NCBI GenBank assembly: GCA_937916005.1
Contig: CALGIA010000296.1
Location: forward strand, 1-36,029
Direction: 5' to 3'
Source: an uncultured Rhodospirillaceae bacterium
Lineage (GTDB): Bacteria; Pseudomonadota; Alphaproteobacteria; MPNO01
DNA: 36,029 nucleotides
The first letter of the stretch is position 1, and each line of letters opens with the position of its first letter. The notes below the pieces were generated by a model. The model did not search any database. It saw only the letters and a list, made by a program, of their open reading frames with translations, and was not told the origin of the DNA. Both the position numbers and the translations under genes were made by a program. Positions 25,170 to 33,873 of this stretch are shown one piece after another.

Positions 25170-25336
25170 TTTACAACTCCGTCTACCTTGCGATTTGACT
25201 CCCATTGTTTCACTATGGCTACCGGCGAACAAGGAAATGGATACAAGAAGCGAAGGCGGCTTTACCTGCATCAATGTCGGCGATGGTTCCATTGAGTACA
25301 AGTAACGCCAAGGCCCCGAATACAAGAGGACAATGC

Positions 25337-26950
25337 GTGCCCGCCATTTCAAATGCCCTATGGTCCCTGTTCATGGTTGGGGGGACCGCGCTCGGCGCCA
25401 CCCTTGCGATCAACGCCGCCGACCCCGGATACCTGGTTCATGGCGTGCTGCTGGGCGCGTTCTGTGTGCTCGGGCTGGTATTCATGTATGCAAGGCGCGG
25501 CGCGGATGTTGCCACGGACGCCAGCCCGTATAACGATTCGGTTGTGCGCGCGGCGGTAATCGCCTGCACGTTCTGGGGCATAACCGGGTTTCTGGTCGGG
25601 CTGGTGATCGCCCTGCAGTTGGCCTTTCCGGCCCTGAATTTAGATCTGCCCTGGACCAGCTTTGGCCGCTTGCGCCCGCTGCACACCTCGGCGGTGATTT
25701 TCGCATTCGGCGGAAACGCCCTGATTGCGTGCTCATTCTTCATCGTGCAGCGCACCTGCCGCGTACGGCTGGCCGGCAGATGGGCGCCCTGGTTCGTGTT
25801 CTGGGGGTATCAGCTGTTCATCGTGCTGGCCGCCACGGGATATGTGCTGGGCGTGACCCAATCCAAGGAATATGCCGAACCGGAATGGTATGTCGATCTG
25901 TGGCTGACCATTGTCTGGGTGGTTTACCTGCTGGTGTTCCTGGTGACGGTGATGCGCCGCCGCGAACCGCATATCTATGTGGCCAACTGGTTCTTCCTGG
26001 CCTTCATCATCACGGTGGCCATGCTGCATGTGGTCAATAATCTGGCGGTCCCCGTGTCGTTTTTCGGGGCCAAAAGCTATGTTGTCTTCGCCGGCGTACA
26101 GGATGCGATGATCCAGTGGTGGTACGCCCATAACGCGGTCGGGTTTTTCCTGACCGCCGGTTTCCTGGGCATCATGTATTATTTCGTGCCCAAGCGCGCC
26201 GAACGCCCGATCTATTCCTATCGTCTGTCGGTGGTTCATTTCTGGTCGCTGATCTTTCTCTATATCTGGGCCGGTCCGCACCATCTGCACTACACGGCGC
26301 TGCCCGATTGGGCCCAGACCCTGGGCATGACGTTTTCGATCATGCTGTGGATGCCGTCCTGGGGCGGCATGATCAACGGGCTGATGACCCTGTCGGGCGC
26401 CTGGGACAAGCTGCGCACCGACCCGGTCATGCGCATGCTGGTGGTGTCGGTGGCCTTTTACGGCATGAGCACCTTCGAAGGACCGGTCATGTCGATCAAG
26501 GCGGTCAACGCGCTGAGCCATTACACCGACTGGACCATCGGGCACGTCCATTCCGGCGCGCTGGGCTGGGTCGCCTTCGTCAGCTTCGGCGCGCTTTACA
26601 TGCTGGTGCCGTCCCTGTGGAAGCGGGAACGGCTGTATTCGCTGCGCATGGTCGAGTGGCATTTCTGGATCGCCACCATCGGGATCCTGCTCTACATCAC
26701 GGCCATGTGGGTGTCGGGCATCATGCAGGGGCTGATGTGGCGCGCTTATGACAATCTGGGTTTCCTGGAATATTCCTTCGTGGAAACCGTCGAGGCCATG
26801 CATCCCTATTACATGATCCGGGCCCTGGGCGGGGCGCTGTTCCTGACCGGCGCGTTGATCATGGTCTATAATTTATGGCGCACCGCGCGGGGCGACGTAC
26901 GAATCGCGGAACCGGAAGTGCCGCCCAATATTGCGCCGGTGATGGCATGA
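25337..26950 (+). CDS. ccoN: Cytochrome cbb3 oxidase subunit I
   Basis: The 537-residue catalytic subunit of the cbb3 terminal oxidase, which reduces O2 with high affinity and pumps protons. The haem-copper ligands are all present: His116 and His405 for low-spin haem b, His403 for haem b3, and His265, His315 and His316 for CuB; Tyr309 corresponds to the tyrosine cross-linked to a CuB histidine. Spacing between them matches the family. Blocks such as [23 protein letters not shown] and [24 protein letters not shown] are very close to rhizobial FixN. GTG 25337 is chosen because AAGAGGA lies six bases before it. ATGs at 25274 and 25283 or an even earlier frame opening (25205) are possible. No clear FNR box (TTGATnnnnATCAA) lies upstream. 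Confidence 0.97.
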   Translation: MPAISNALWSLFMVGGTALGATLAINAADPGYLVHGVLLGAFCVLGLVFMYARRGADVATDASPYNDSVVRAAVIACTFWGITGFLVGLVIALQLAFPALNLDLPWTSFGRLRPLHTSAVIFAFGGNALIACSFFIVQRTCRVRLAGRWAPWFVFWGYQLFIVLAATGYVLGVTQSKEYAEPEWYVDLWLTIVWVVYLLVFLVTVMRRREPHIYVANWFFLAFIITVAMLHVVNNLAVPVSFFGAKSYVVFAGVQDAMIQWWYAHNAVGFFLTAGFLGIMYYFVPKRAERPIYSYRLSVVHFWSLIFLYIWAGPHHLHYTALPDWAQTLGMTFSIMLWMPSWGGMINGLMTLSGAWDKLRTDPVMRMLVVSVAFYGMSTFEGPVMSIKAVNALSHYTDWTIGHVHSGALGWVAFVSFGALYMLVPSLWKRERLYSLRMVEWHFWIATIGILLYITAMWVSGIMQGLMWRAYDNLGFLEYSFVETVEAMHPYYMIRALGGALFLTGALIMVYNLWRTARGDVRIAEPEVPPNIAPVMA

Positions 26951-26960
26951 AGGTGGCGTC

Positions 26961-27698
26961 ATGAAACGGTTCAGGCATGAAATCATCGAAAAGAACTCGA
27001 TCCTGCTGCTGATCGGGACGCTGATCGTGGCGTCCATCGGCGGCATCGTCGAAATCGTGCCCCTGTTCTATCTGGAAAGCACCATTGAGAAGGTCGAGGG
27101 TGTCCGGCCCTATTCGCCGCTGGAACTGGCCGGGCGCAATATTTACATCCGCGAGGGCTGCTATGGCTGCCATAGCCAGATGGTGCGGACGCTGCGCGAC
27201 GAGGTCGAACGCTGGGGCCATTACAGCCTGGCCGCCGAAAGCATCTATGACCATCCGTTCCAGTGGGGATCGAAGCGCACCGGGCCCGATCTGGCCCGGG
27301 TCGGCGGTCGCTATTCCGATGACTGGCACGTGGCCCACATGAAAAACCCGCGCAGCCTGGTGCCCGAATCCATCATGCCCGGATACCCGTTCCTGGCCCA
27401 GACCCCGTTGAAATACGATGATATCGCCGCGCATCTGGCGGCCAACCGCACGGTGGGCGTGCCCTATACAGATGACATGATCGCCAAGGCGGTCTCCGAC
27501 GTCCGCACCCAGACCAACCCGGAGTCCGATGACGGCGACGCTTTCATGGCCCGTTACCCCAAGGCCCAGCAGCGCGATTTCGACGCCAACCCGAAGATGG
27601 TTTCCGAGCTGGACGCGCTGATCGCCTATATGCAGATGCTGGGCACGCTGGTTGATTTCAGCGGCTATAAAGCCGATTCCCCCGAAAACCGGCGCTAG
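26961..27698 (+). CDS. ccoO: Cytochrome cbb3 oxidase subunit II (monohaem cytochrome c)
   Basis: A 245-residue membrane-anchored cytochrome c subunit that passes electrons from CcoP to CcoN. The N-terminal membrane segment (13-33) is followed by [32 protein letters not shown] with the haem motif CYGCH (67-71) and the likely axial Met139 in [51 protein letters not shown] is the near-invariant CcoO block. Length is family-typical. It starts ten bases after ccoN, with AAGGTGG as ribosome site. Confidence 0.98.
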   Translation: MKRFRHEIIEKNSILLLIGTLIVASIGGIVEIVPLFYLESTIEKVEGVRPYSPLELAGRNIYIREGCYGCHSQMVRTLRDEVERWGHYSLAAESIYDHPFQWGSKRTGPDLARVGGRYSDDWHVAHMKNPRSLVPESIMPGYPFLAQTPLKYDDIAAHLAANRTVGVPYTDDMIAKAVSDVRTQTNPESDDGDAFMARYPKAQQRDFDANPKMVSELDALIAYMQMLGTLVDFSGYKADSPENRR

Positions 27699-27707
27699 AG
27701 GGGATTG

Positions 27708-27860
27708 ATGATGAGCTATGAAGAAATCCGATCCGCCGCCGGCTCCTACGGGCTGATCTATTTCATCCTGATGTTTATCGGCGTGCTGATCTATGCGCTG
27801 TGGCCGGGCAATCGCAAGAAATTCGACGACGCGGCGCGCATCCCGCTCGAGGAGGACTGA
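27708..27860 (+). CDS. ccoQ: Cytochrome cbb3 oxidase subunit CcoQ (50 aa)
   Basis: A small gene between ccoO and ccoP encodes 50 residues beginning MMSYEEIRSAAGSYGLIYFI. One transmembrane helix (about 15-32) is followed by LWPGNRKKFDDAARIPLEED, the usual CcoQ tail. CcoQ stabilises the cbb3 complex in several bacteria. The ATG can be 27708 or 27711. It starts nine bases after the ccoO stop and ends one base before the GTG of ccoP, with GAGGAGG near its own end serving as the ccoP ribosome site. Confidence 0.93.
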   Translation: MMSYEEIRSAAGSYGLIYFILMFIGVLIYALWPGNRKKFDDAARIPLEED

Positions 27861-27861
27861 C

Positions 27862-28734
27862 GTGGCGAGCCAACCGGAAATAGATGATTTTTCAGGCGTC
27901 GAGACCGTCGGCCACGAATGGGACGGCATCAAGGAGCTCAACAACCCGCTGCCGCGCTGGTGGGTATGGGTGTGGGTTGCATCGATCCTGTGGGCGATCG
28001 GTTACTGGATCGCCATGCCGGCCTGGCCCCTGATCGACGGATACACCAAGGGCGTCCTGGGATATTCCCAGCGCGCGACCGTCGCCCGCCAGATCGACGA
28101 GGCCCAGGGCGCCAAATCCGCCCTTGTGGCGAAAATCCACAAGGCGTCCCTTGCCGACATTCGCAAAGACCCGCAACTGCTGGAGTTCGCCCTTGCGGGC
28201 GGGCGGTCCGCCTTCGCGGTCAATTGTTCCCAATGCCACGGATCGGGCGCCGCCGGGTCCAGGGGCTATCCCAACCTGAATGACGATGACTGGCTGTGGG
28301 GCGGCAAGATAGCCGATATCTTCGCCACGGTCCGGGCCGGCATCCGGTCGGGCCATGAAGACGCGCGGGATAGCGCCATGCCGGCATTCCTGCGCGACGA
28401 AATCCTGACCAAGGCGCAGATCGCCGACGTGGCCGACTACACCCTTTCCCTGTCGGGAAAAAGCGAAAAGGCGATCAAAAAAGGCGCGGCGATCTTTGCC
28501 GAAAACTGCGCCGCCTGCCACCGCAAGGACGGAACCGGCAACCGGGAATTCGGAGCGCCCAATCTGGCCGACGGGATATGGCTCTACGGGAGCGACCGCG
28601 CGTCAATCATCGATACGATTTCCAACTCGCGGCGGGGCGTCATGCCCGCCTGGGGCAACCGTCTCGATGACGCCACCCTGAAACTGCTCGCCGTTTATGT
28701 CCATTCCCTGGGCGGCGGCGAAGCCGACCGTTAG
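27862..28734 (+). CDS. ccoP: Cytochrome cbb3 oxidase subunit III (dihaem cytochrome c)
   Basis: A 290-residue dihaem cytochrome c, the electron entry subunit of cbb3 oxidase. The N-terminal cytoplasmic segment has HEWDGIKELNNPLPRWWVW and leads into one membrane helix (31-50). Two cytochrome domains follow with CSQCH (122-126) and CAACH (216-220), and axial methionines in SAMPAF (Met173) and GVMPAW (Met261). GTG 27862 is chosen because GAGGAGG lies just upstream and the earlier frame (27793) sits inside ccoQ. Its end may overlap ccoG by 38 bases if ccoG starts at 28697. Confidence 0.98.
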   Translation: MASQPEIDDFSGVETVGHEWDGIKELNNPLPRWWVWVWVASILWAIGYWIAMPAWPLIDGYTKGVLGYSQRATVARQIDEAQGAKSALVAKIHKASLADIRKDPQLLEFALAGGRSAFAVNCSQCHGSGAAGSRGYPNLNDDDWLWGGKIADIFATVRAGIRSGHEDARDSAMPAFLRDEILTKAQIADVADYTLSLSGKSEKAIKKGAAIFAENCAACHRKDGTGNREFGAPNLADGIWLYGSDRASIIDTISNSRRGVMPAWGNRLDDATLKLLAVYVHSLGGGEADR

Positions 28735-30193
28735 CCGGCGATCCTTGGCGCCCGATGTTGAAACCGTTGATGTCCAGCCGGTCAACAAGCCCGATCAGCG
28801 CGCGCTCTATGAAAAACGCCGGAAAATTCATCCGCGCCGCGTGCAGGGGACTTTTCGCCGCCTGAAATGGGCCGCCATGTCGGCGATGCTGGCGATTTAT
28901 TACCTGTCGCCCTGGATCCGCTGGGACCGGGGGCCGAGCGCGCCGGACCAGGCCATCCTGGTCGATCTGGGCGCGCCGAGATTCTATTTCTTTTTCATCG
29001 AAATCTGGCCCCAGGAAATCTACTACGTGACCGGGCTGCTGATCATCGCCGCGTTGGCGCTGTTTCTGGCGACCAGCCTGTTGGGGCGCGTGTGGTGCGG
29101 CTATGCCTGCCCGCAGACCGTCTGGACCGATCTGTTCGTCGCCGTGGAACGGTTCATCGAGGGCGACCGGGCCGCGCGGATCAGGCTGGACCGGGCCAAA
29201 TGGAGCCCCGCCAAGATCGGCAAGCGCGTTCTGAAGCACACCGTCTGGCTGGTGATCGGCGCCTGTACCGGGGGCGCCTGGGTATTCTACTTCGTCGACG
29301 CGCCGACCCTGGCGGCCCAGCTTGTCACCTTTGAAGCGCCCATGGCGGCATACGGCTTCATCGCCATTCTGACCGGAACCACCTATCTGCTGGGCGGACT
29401 CGCCCGCGAACAGGTATGCACCTTCATGTGCCCCTGGCCTCGCATCCAGGCCGCCATGTTCGACGAAGACACGCTGCTGGTGGGCTACCGGGAATATCGC
29501 GGCGAACCGCGCGGGGCGTACCGAAAAGGCGAGAGCTGGGAAAATCGCGGCAGCTGCATCGATTGCAACATGTGCGTTGTGGTGTGCCCCATGGGCATCG
29601 ATATCCGCGACGGATTGCAGCTTGAATGCATTTCCTGCGCGCTGTGCATCGATGCCTGCAACACGGTCATGGACAGGATCGAGCAGCCGCGCGGATTGAT
29701 CGGGTACGATACGGTCGCCGGTATCCGCCGCAAATCCGAACATGAGCCGGTCCGGCGACCGCGGATTTTCCGCGCCCGCACGGTGATCTATACGGCGTTG
29801 ATCGCCCTTGTGGGCGGCATCATGCTGACGGTTCTTCTGAGCCGTTCGCCGTTGGGCGTCAACATCCTGCGCGATCGCAACCCGTTATTCGTGAAGCTTT
29901 CGGACGGGAGCATCCGCAACGGCTATACGGTCAAAATCCTCAACAAGCATCACGAACAGCGCGTCTTCGACCTCCGGCTTTCCGGCCTCAAGGCGGCGAC
30001 GATTTCCATTATCGGACTGGCCGACACCCACCTGACCGTCGGACCCGACCGTTTGCGCAGCTTCCGGGTCTATGTCAAAGCGCCCCGCGCCGCGCTGACC
30101 GGCGTTTCGACACCGATCCGTTTCGACGTGATCGACCGCATGGATGGCCGCATGGTGTCCCATGACAGCACGGCAAGGGGACCGGTGAAATGA
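28697..30193 (+). CDS. ccoG: Cytochrome c oxidase accessory protein CcoG (FixG/RdxA)
   Basis: A membrane-bound iron-sulfur protein required for assembly of cbb3 oxidase, proposed to reduce Cu2+ for delivery to CuB. It has several membrane segments and polyferredoxin-like motifs. CGYACPQTVW (134-143) and CTFMCPWPRIQAAM (241-254) come first. Two 4Fe-4S clusters follow, CIDCNMCVVVCPMG (Cys287, 290, 293, 297) and CISCALCIDACN (Cys311, 314, 317, 321). A C-terminal IG-like domain follows the last helix. The start is uncertain: ATG 28697 gives 498 residues and overlaps ccoP by 38 bases, while TTG 28745 gives 482 residues and an N-terminus nearer family length. Neither has a strong ribosome site. Confidence 0.95.
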   Translation: MSIPWAAAKPTVSRRSLAPDVETVDVQPVNKPDQRALYEKRRKIHPRRVQGTFRRLKWAAMSAMLAIYYLSPWIRWDRGPSAPDQAILVDLGAPRFYFFFIEIWPQEIYYVTGLLIIAALALFLATSLLGRVWCGYACPQTVWTDLFVAVERFIEGDRAARIRLDRAKWSPAKIGKRVLKHTVWLVIGACTGGAWVFYFVDAPTLAAQLVTFEAPMAAYGFIAILTGTTYLLGGLAREQVCTFMCPWPRIQAAMFDEDTLLVGYREYRGEPRGAYRKGESWENRGSCIDCNMCVVVCPMGIDIRDGLQLECISCALCIDACNTVMDRIEQPRGLIGYDTVAGIRRKSEHEPVRRPRIFRARTVIYTALIALVGGIMLTVLLSRSPLGVNILRDRNPLFVKLSDGSIRNGYTVKILNKHHEQRVFDLRLSGLKAATISIIGLADTHLTVGPDRLRSFRVYVKAPRAALTGVSTPIRFDVIDRMDGRMVSHDSTARGPVK

Positions 30194-30684
30194 TTGCAAG
30201 CGCGCGAAAACCCGTTACGGGCCGGCTGGTATTGTTCGTGCTGCTGTCCATGTTCGGCGTGGTGATACTGGTCAACGGGATATTTATGTATTTCGCCCTG
30301 TCGACCCACCCGGGCGAAATCGTCGGCGACGCCTATAACAAGGGGCTGCGATACAATGCGACCCTGGCCGATGCGGCCCGGCAGCAGGCGCGGGGCTGGC
30401 GGCCCGAACTGCGTTTCATCCCACGGGGGCCACGGACCGGGTTCATCCAGCTCCACATGAAGCGGGCTGACGGATCGCCGGTCACGGGGCTGGAAATCCA
30501 GGCCATGCTGCGCCGGCCCGCTGATTCCGCGCATGACCGGATGATAAAATTTTTCCCTTCCGACCCCGGAACCTATCGCGCCGAATTGACGGTTCCCCTT
30601 TCGGGCAATTGGGATATCAACCTCACCGCGCTGCGCCATAAGAAGCGGGTTTACCGGCTGGAGCGACGGCTATGGATGGACTGA
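30190..30684 (+). CDS. ccoH: FixH family protein (CcoH)
   Basis: A 164-residue membrane protein of the FixH family, needed for stable assembly of cbb3 oxidase. One N-terminal membrane helix (about 13-36, LVLFVLLSMFGVVILVNGIFMYFAL) is followed by a periplasmic domain. This contains HPGEIVGDAYNKGLRYN, a typical FixH block, and PSDPGTYRAELTVPLSGNWDINLTA near the end. The ATG overlaps the ccoG stop (ATGA) and the gene overlaps ccoI by 13 bases, indicating coupled translation. Confidence 0.94.
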   Translation: MIASARKPVTGRLVLFVLLSMFGVVILVNGIFMYFALSTHPGEIVGDAYNKGLRYNATLADAARQQARGWRPELRFIPRGPRTGFIQLHMKRADGSPVTGLEIQAMLRRPADSAHDRMIKFFPSDPGTYRAELTVPLSGNWDINLTALRHKKRVYRLERRLWMD

Positions 30685-32888
30685 GCGCCACCCTGCCCGG
30701 TTCGACACCCCCCGACCCGACGCCTTATGTCCGGATCGATGACGACGGCACGGCTTCCCTGCACCTGATGGTCGAGGGCGCTCATTGCGCGGTCTGCATA
30801 CAGAAGATCGAAAGCGGGCTGACCCGGCAACCGGGCGTCGTCGATGCGCGGCTTAACCTGACCACGCGGCGGCTGGTGGTGCGGTGGCGCAACGGCGCGG
30901 CCGGTGCGACCGGTGCGGCCGGCGCGGCCGATCTGGTCAATGTAATCACCGGGATGGGCTATCGCGCCATGCCGTTCGATCCGGATATGCTGGCCACCAA
31001 TGACGCCGCGGAAACCCACATGATGCTGCGCTATCTGGCGGTGGCGGGGTTTGCGGCGGCCAATGTGATGCTGCTGTCGGTCGCGGTCTGGGCCGGGGCG
31101 TTTTCCAGCATGGGGCCCGCGACCCGGGGTCTGCTGCACTGGGTGTCGGCGCTGATCGTGTTGCCGGCTTTGGCCTATGCCTGCCGGCCGTTCATATATT
31201 CCGCCTGGCGCGCGCTCAGGGTGGGCACGCTCAATATGGACGTGCCGATTTCCCTCGCCATCCTGCTGACCGCCGCCATGAGCCTGGCTGAAACCATACG
31301 CGGCGGCGAACACGTGTATTTCGATGCCTCGGCGATGCTGGTGTTTTTCCTGCTGATCGGGCGCTATCTCGACCGGGGGGCGCGGGCAAAGGCGCGCTCG
31401 GCGGCGGAGAAACTCAGTGTGCTGGGGTCGGCGTCGGCCAATGTGATCGGCGATGACGGCGCCCTGTCGCTGTTGCCCGTGGCGTCGGTCCGGCCGGGCA
31501 TGATGATCGCCGTCGCCATGGGAGAGCGCGTCCCCGTCGATGGCGATGTGATCGCGGGGAATTCCGAAATCGATTCCAGCCTGGTGACCGGCGAGACATT
31601 GCCCCGGCCAGTCGGCCCCGGCGAGCCGGTTTTCGCGGGTACGCTGAACCTTGCCGCGCCATTACGCTTGCGCGCGACCGCAGCCGACGACCAGACCCTG
31701 CTGGCGGAAATCGTGCGCCTGATGGAAGCCGCCCAGCAGGGCCGCGCGCGCTATGTCCGGCTGGCCGACCGGGCCGCGAAAATTTACGCGCCGGCCGTTC
31801 ATGTGCTCGCGCTGGCCACATTCATCTTCTGGTTCGTATTCGGCGGTCTGGACTGGCAGTCCTCCTTGCTGGTCGCCATATCGGTGCTGATCATCACCTG
31901 CCCCTGCGCGCTGGGCCTGGCCGTGCCGGTGGTCCAGGTGGTGGCCAGCGGGCGGCTGATGAAGCGGGGGATATTGCTGAAATCTCCCGACGGGCTGGAA
32001 CGGCTGGCGGAAATAGACCATGTGGTGTTCGACAAGACCGGCACCCTGACCCATGGCCGCCCCGCCTTGATCAACATGGACACAATATATCCCGCGGATC
32101 TGCGTCTGGCCGCATCGCTGGCCGCCGCCAGTTCCCACCCCCTGTGCCGGGCGCTTGTCGCGGCGGCCGGCGCGGGACCCCTTGCGGAAAATGTCCGGGA
32201 GGAGCCCGGCATGGGGCTGGTTCTGGAAACCGGCGGCGGCGACATCCGGCTCGGCAATGGAAACTGGTGCGCCATTGATCAGGAACAGCAAACGGCTGGC
32301 CCAAGGCTTTGGCTGACCCAGCCGGATCGCCCGCCCATACGGTTCGATTTCAGCGACCGGGCCCGGTCCGATGCCTTGGAGACCGTGGCGAAACTGCGCC
32401 GCCGCGGATATGGCGTGGAGCTGCTGTCCGGCGACCGGGCCGAAGCGGTGGCCAACATCGCCCGCGCCGTGGGCATCGACGACTACCGGGCCGAAACCAG
32501 GCCGGCGGGCAAGACGGACCGGCTCGCGGCCCTGGCCCTGGCCGGGCACAAGACGGTCATGATCGGCGACGGGCTCAACGACGCCCCCGCGCTGGCCGCG
32601 GCTTTCGCCTCGATCTCGCCGGCCGATGCGTCCGACATCAGCCGCACCGCCGCCGATGTCCTGTTTCAGGGCGGGGCTCTGGCCCCGATTGTGGAAACCC
32701 TGGATGTGGCGCGCCGGTCACGGGCGTTGATGCTGCAGAATTTCGGGCTCGCCCTGGCCTATAACGCCGTGGCCGTGCCGCTGGCCATGGCGGGTCAGGT
32801 CACGCCGCTCTATGCCGCCATCGCCATGTCGGCGTCATCGCTGCTGGTGACCCTGAACGCGCTGCGGCTCTATTTGGACCGGCCATGA
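30672..32888 (+). CDS. ccoI: Copper-translocating P-type ATPase CcoI (FixI)
   Basis: A 738-residue P1B-type ATPase that exports Cu(I) for cbb3 oxidase maturation rather than for copper resistance. An N-terminal metal-binding domain has GAHCAVC (Cys39, Cys42). The membrane metal site is CPC (410-412), with phosphatase motif TGE (306-308), phosphorylation site DKTGT (454-458), SSHP (488-491) and hinge GDGLNDAP (632-639). All catalytic residues are intact. A run of nine-base units encoding GAAGATGAAGAA lies within the metal-binding domain (about residues 75-87). Its start overlaps ccoH and its stop overlaps the ccoS start (ATGA). Confidence 0.97.
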   Translation: MDGLSATLPGSTPPDPTPYVRIDDDGTASLHLMVEGAHCAVCIQKIESGLTRQPGVVDARLNLTTRRLVVRWRNGAAGATGAAGAADLVNVITGMGYRAMPFDPDMLATNDAAETHMMLRYLAVAGFAAANVMLLSVAVWAGAFSSMGPATRGLLHWVSALIVLPALAYACRPFIYSAWRALRVGTLNMDVPISLAILLTAAMSLAETIRGGEHVYFDASAMLVFFLLIGRYLDRGARAKARSAAEKLSVLGSASANVIGDDGALSLLPVASVRPGMMIAVAMGERVPVDGDVIAGNSEIDSSLVTGETLPRPVGPGEPVFAGTLNLAAPLRLRATAADDQTLLAEIVRLMEAAQQGRARYVRLADRAAKIYAPAVHVLALATFIFWFVFGGLDWQSSLLVAISVLIITCPCALGLAVPVVQVVASGRLMKRGILLKSPDGLERLAEIDHVVFDKTGTLTHGRPALINMDTIYPADLRLAASLAAASSHPLCRALVAAAGAGPLAENVREEPGMGLVLETGGGDIRLGNGNWCAIDQEQQTAGPRLWLTQPDRPPIRFDFSDRARSDALETVAKLRRRGYGVELLSGDRAEAVANIARAVGIDDYRAETRPAGKTDRLAALALAGHKTVMIGDGLNDAPALAAAFASISPADASDISRTAADVLFQGGALAPIVETLDVARRSRALMLQNFGLALAYNAVAVPLAMAGQVTPLYAAIAMSASSLLVTLNALRLYLDRP
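30897..30929 (+). repeat. Nine-base tandem repeat within ccoI
   Basis: Units of GC(G)(G/A)CCGG(T/C), read as GCGGCCGGT, GCGACCGGT, GCGGCCGGC and a partial GCGGCC, encode a Gly/Ala/Thr run in the metal-binding domain. The period is a multiple of three, so unit gain or loss would keep the frame. Confidence 0.6.
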
Positions 32889-33151
32889 GCATTCTTATGT
32901 ATTTGATACCGGCCGCTTTGTTCCTGGGGCTGCTGGGACTTGTAGCGTTTCTGTGGGCGCTGAAATCCGGGCAATTTGACGATATGGACGGCGCGGCGGC
33001 GCGTATCCTGATCGATGAACCGTCAGGGCTCGATCAGGTCCCGGTAGGCGTGCCAGGTGGCGTAGCCGATGACCGGAAAGGTCACGATCAAGCCGAGGAA
33101 AAGCGTGAAAACGCCGACCAGGGTCATCAGGGCGATCAGCCACGCCCATAG
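32885..33151 (+). CDS. ccoS: Cbb3 oxidase assembly protein CcoS, with unusual C-terminal extension
   Basis: The first 46 residues (MSILMYLIPAALFLGLLGLV... FLWALKSGQFDDMDGAAARILID) are a standard CcoS: one membrane helix followed by the conserved SGQFDDMDGAA motif. CcoS is required for haem and copper insertion into CcoN. Family members usually stop about 50-60 residues in. Here the frame stays open to residue 88, reading through the 3' end of the opposite-strand DUF2189 gene by 129 bases. The extra tail (SGLDQVPVGVPGGVADDRKG...) is hydrophilic and looks like antisense translation, so it is probably tolerated rather than functional. The start overlaps the ccoI stop (ATGA). Confidence 0.9.
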   Translation: MSILMYLIPAALFLGLLGLVAFLWALKSGQFDDMDGAAARILIDEPSGLDQVPVGVPGGVADDRKGHDQAEEKRENADQGHQGDQPRP

Positions 33152-33808
33152 CAGCATGGGACCCGGATTCCGTGCGACTGTCTGAACGCTGGTCACGATC
33201 GCCGTGATCGCATCGATGTCCCGGTCGAGCAGCATGGGAACCGACACCGCGCTGATTGCAAAGACGGCGAATGCCAGCACCGCGCCGACCGCCGTGCCGA
33301 CCAGCAGAAACGCAACGCCATGAGCCGTCAGCACCAGGGTGGGAATAATTTCGGCCAGGTTCGGGATACCGTCACTGAAAAACAGCACGAACAGCAGGGT
33401 GGCGATGCGCAGCCAGAGCAGCAGCGCGATCAGCAGCATCAGGCCGATGATGGTGAGCTGGGTCGGCGCGCGCCCACCGGCCTTAAGGATATCGATCAGC
33501 CGTACCGGCTCATCGACTTCCATGCGCCGCGCGGCTTCATAGAGCCCGACCGCCAGCATGGGCCCGGCCAGGGTAAATGCCGCGCCCAGCGGCAGCAGCA
33601 GATACAACACATCGAGATAATGCAGGCACGCGGCGAGCGCATAGCTGACCACCGTGAAGGTAAGGCCATAGGCCAGGCTGATGCCCGGACGGCTCGTGAA
33701 ATCGTTCCAGCCGGCGTTGAGCCAGACCCAGGGATCATCCTTGGTGACGGTCCGGATTTTCAGCGCCCGATTGCCTGTTTCCCTGCCTGTATCGATGGCG
33801 GCGCTCAT
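33023..33808 (-). CDS. DUF2189 family membrane protein
   Basis: A 261-residue multi-pass membrane protein with about six hydrophobic segments, recognised as DUF2189. The N-terminal block DDPWVWLNAGWNDFTSRPGISLAYGL is followed by LLLPLGAAFTLAGPMLAVGLYEAARRMEVDEPVRL, and the C-terminus VTFPVIGYATWHAYRDLIEP is also typical. Function is unknown; the family is frequent near respiratory genes in alphaproteobacteria. It is tail-to-tail with ccoS, overlapping by 129 bases, and follows gdhA by 65 bases on the same strand. That spacer carries an inverted repeat. Confidence 0.88.
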   Translation of the reverse strand: MSAAIDTGRETGNRALKIRTVTKDDPWVWLNAGWNDFTSRPGISLAYGLTFTVVSYALAACLHYLDVLYLLLPLGAAFTLAGPMLAVGLYEAARRMEVDEPVRLIDILKAGGRAPTQLTIIGLMLLIALLLWLRIATLLFVLFFSDGIPNLAEIIPTLVLTAHGVAFLLVGTAVGAVLAFAVFAISAVSVPMLLDRDIDAITAIVTSVQTVARNPGPMLLWAWLIALMTLVGVFTLFLGLIVTFPVIGYATWHAYRDLIEP

Positions 33809-33816
33809 TGGCTGGT

Positions 33817-33856
33817 CACCTCATGAGGGGTGTAACGGCCTTAATTCTATGAGGTG
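33817..33856. promoter_or_regulatory. Inverted repeat between gdhA and the DUF2189 gene
   Basis: CACCTCAT (33817-33824) and its exact complement ATGAGGTG (33849-33856) flank 24 bases. The first arm is itself part of a perfect 10-bp palindrome, CCTCATGAGG (33819-33828), so the ATGAGG core occurs repeatedly here. It may be an operator for the DUF2189 gene or a weak hairpin at the 3' end of gdhA mRNA. No T-run follows on the minus strand. Confidence 0.35.
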
Positions 33857-33873
33857 AGAAGCGGATTGTCTAT

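Noticed and set aside
25733..26803. Minus-strand open frame of 356 codons opposite ccoN
   Set aside because: It is His/Gln/Asp-rich antisense of a strongly conserved membrane protein and shows no domain of its own.
26859..27944. Minus-strand open frame of 361 codons opposite ccoO and ccoQ
   Set aside because: It is an antisense shadow spanning ccoN, ccoO, ccoQ and ccoP ends; GC-rich codon bias commonly leaves such frames open.
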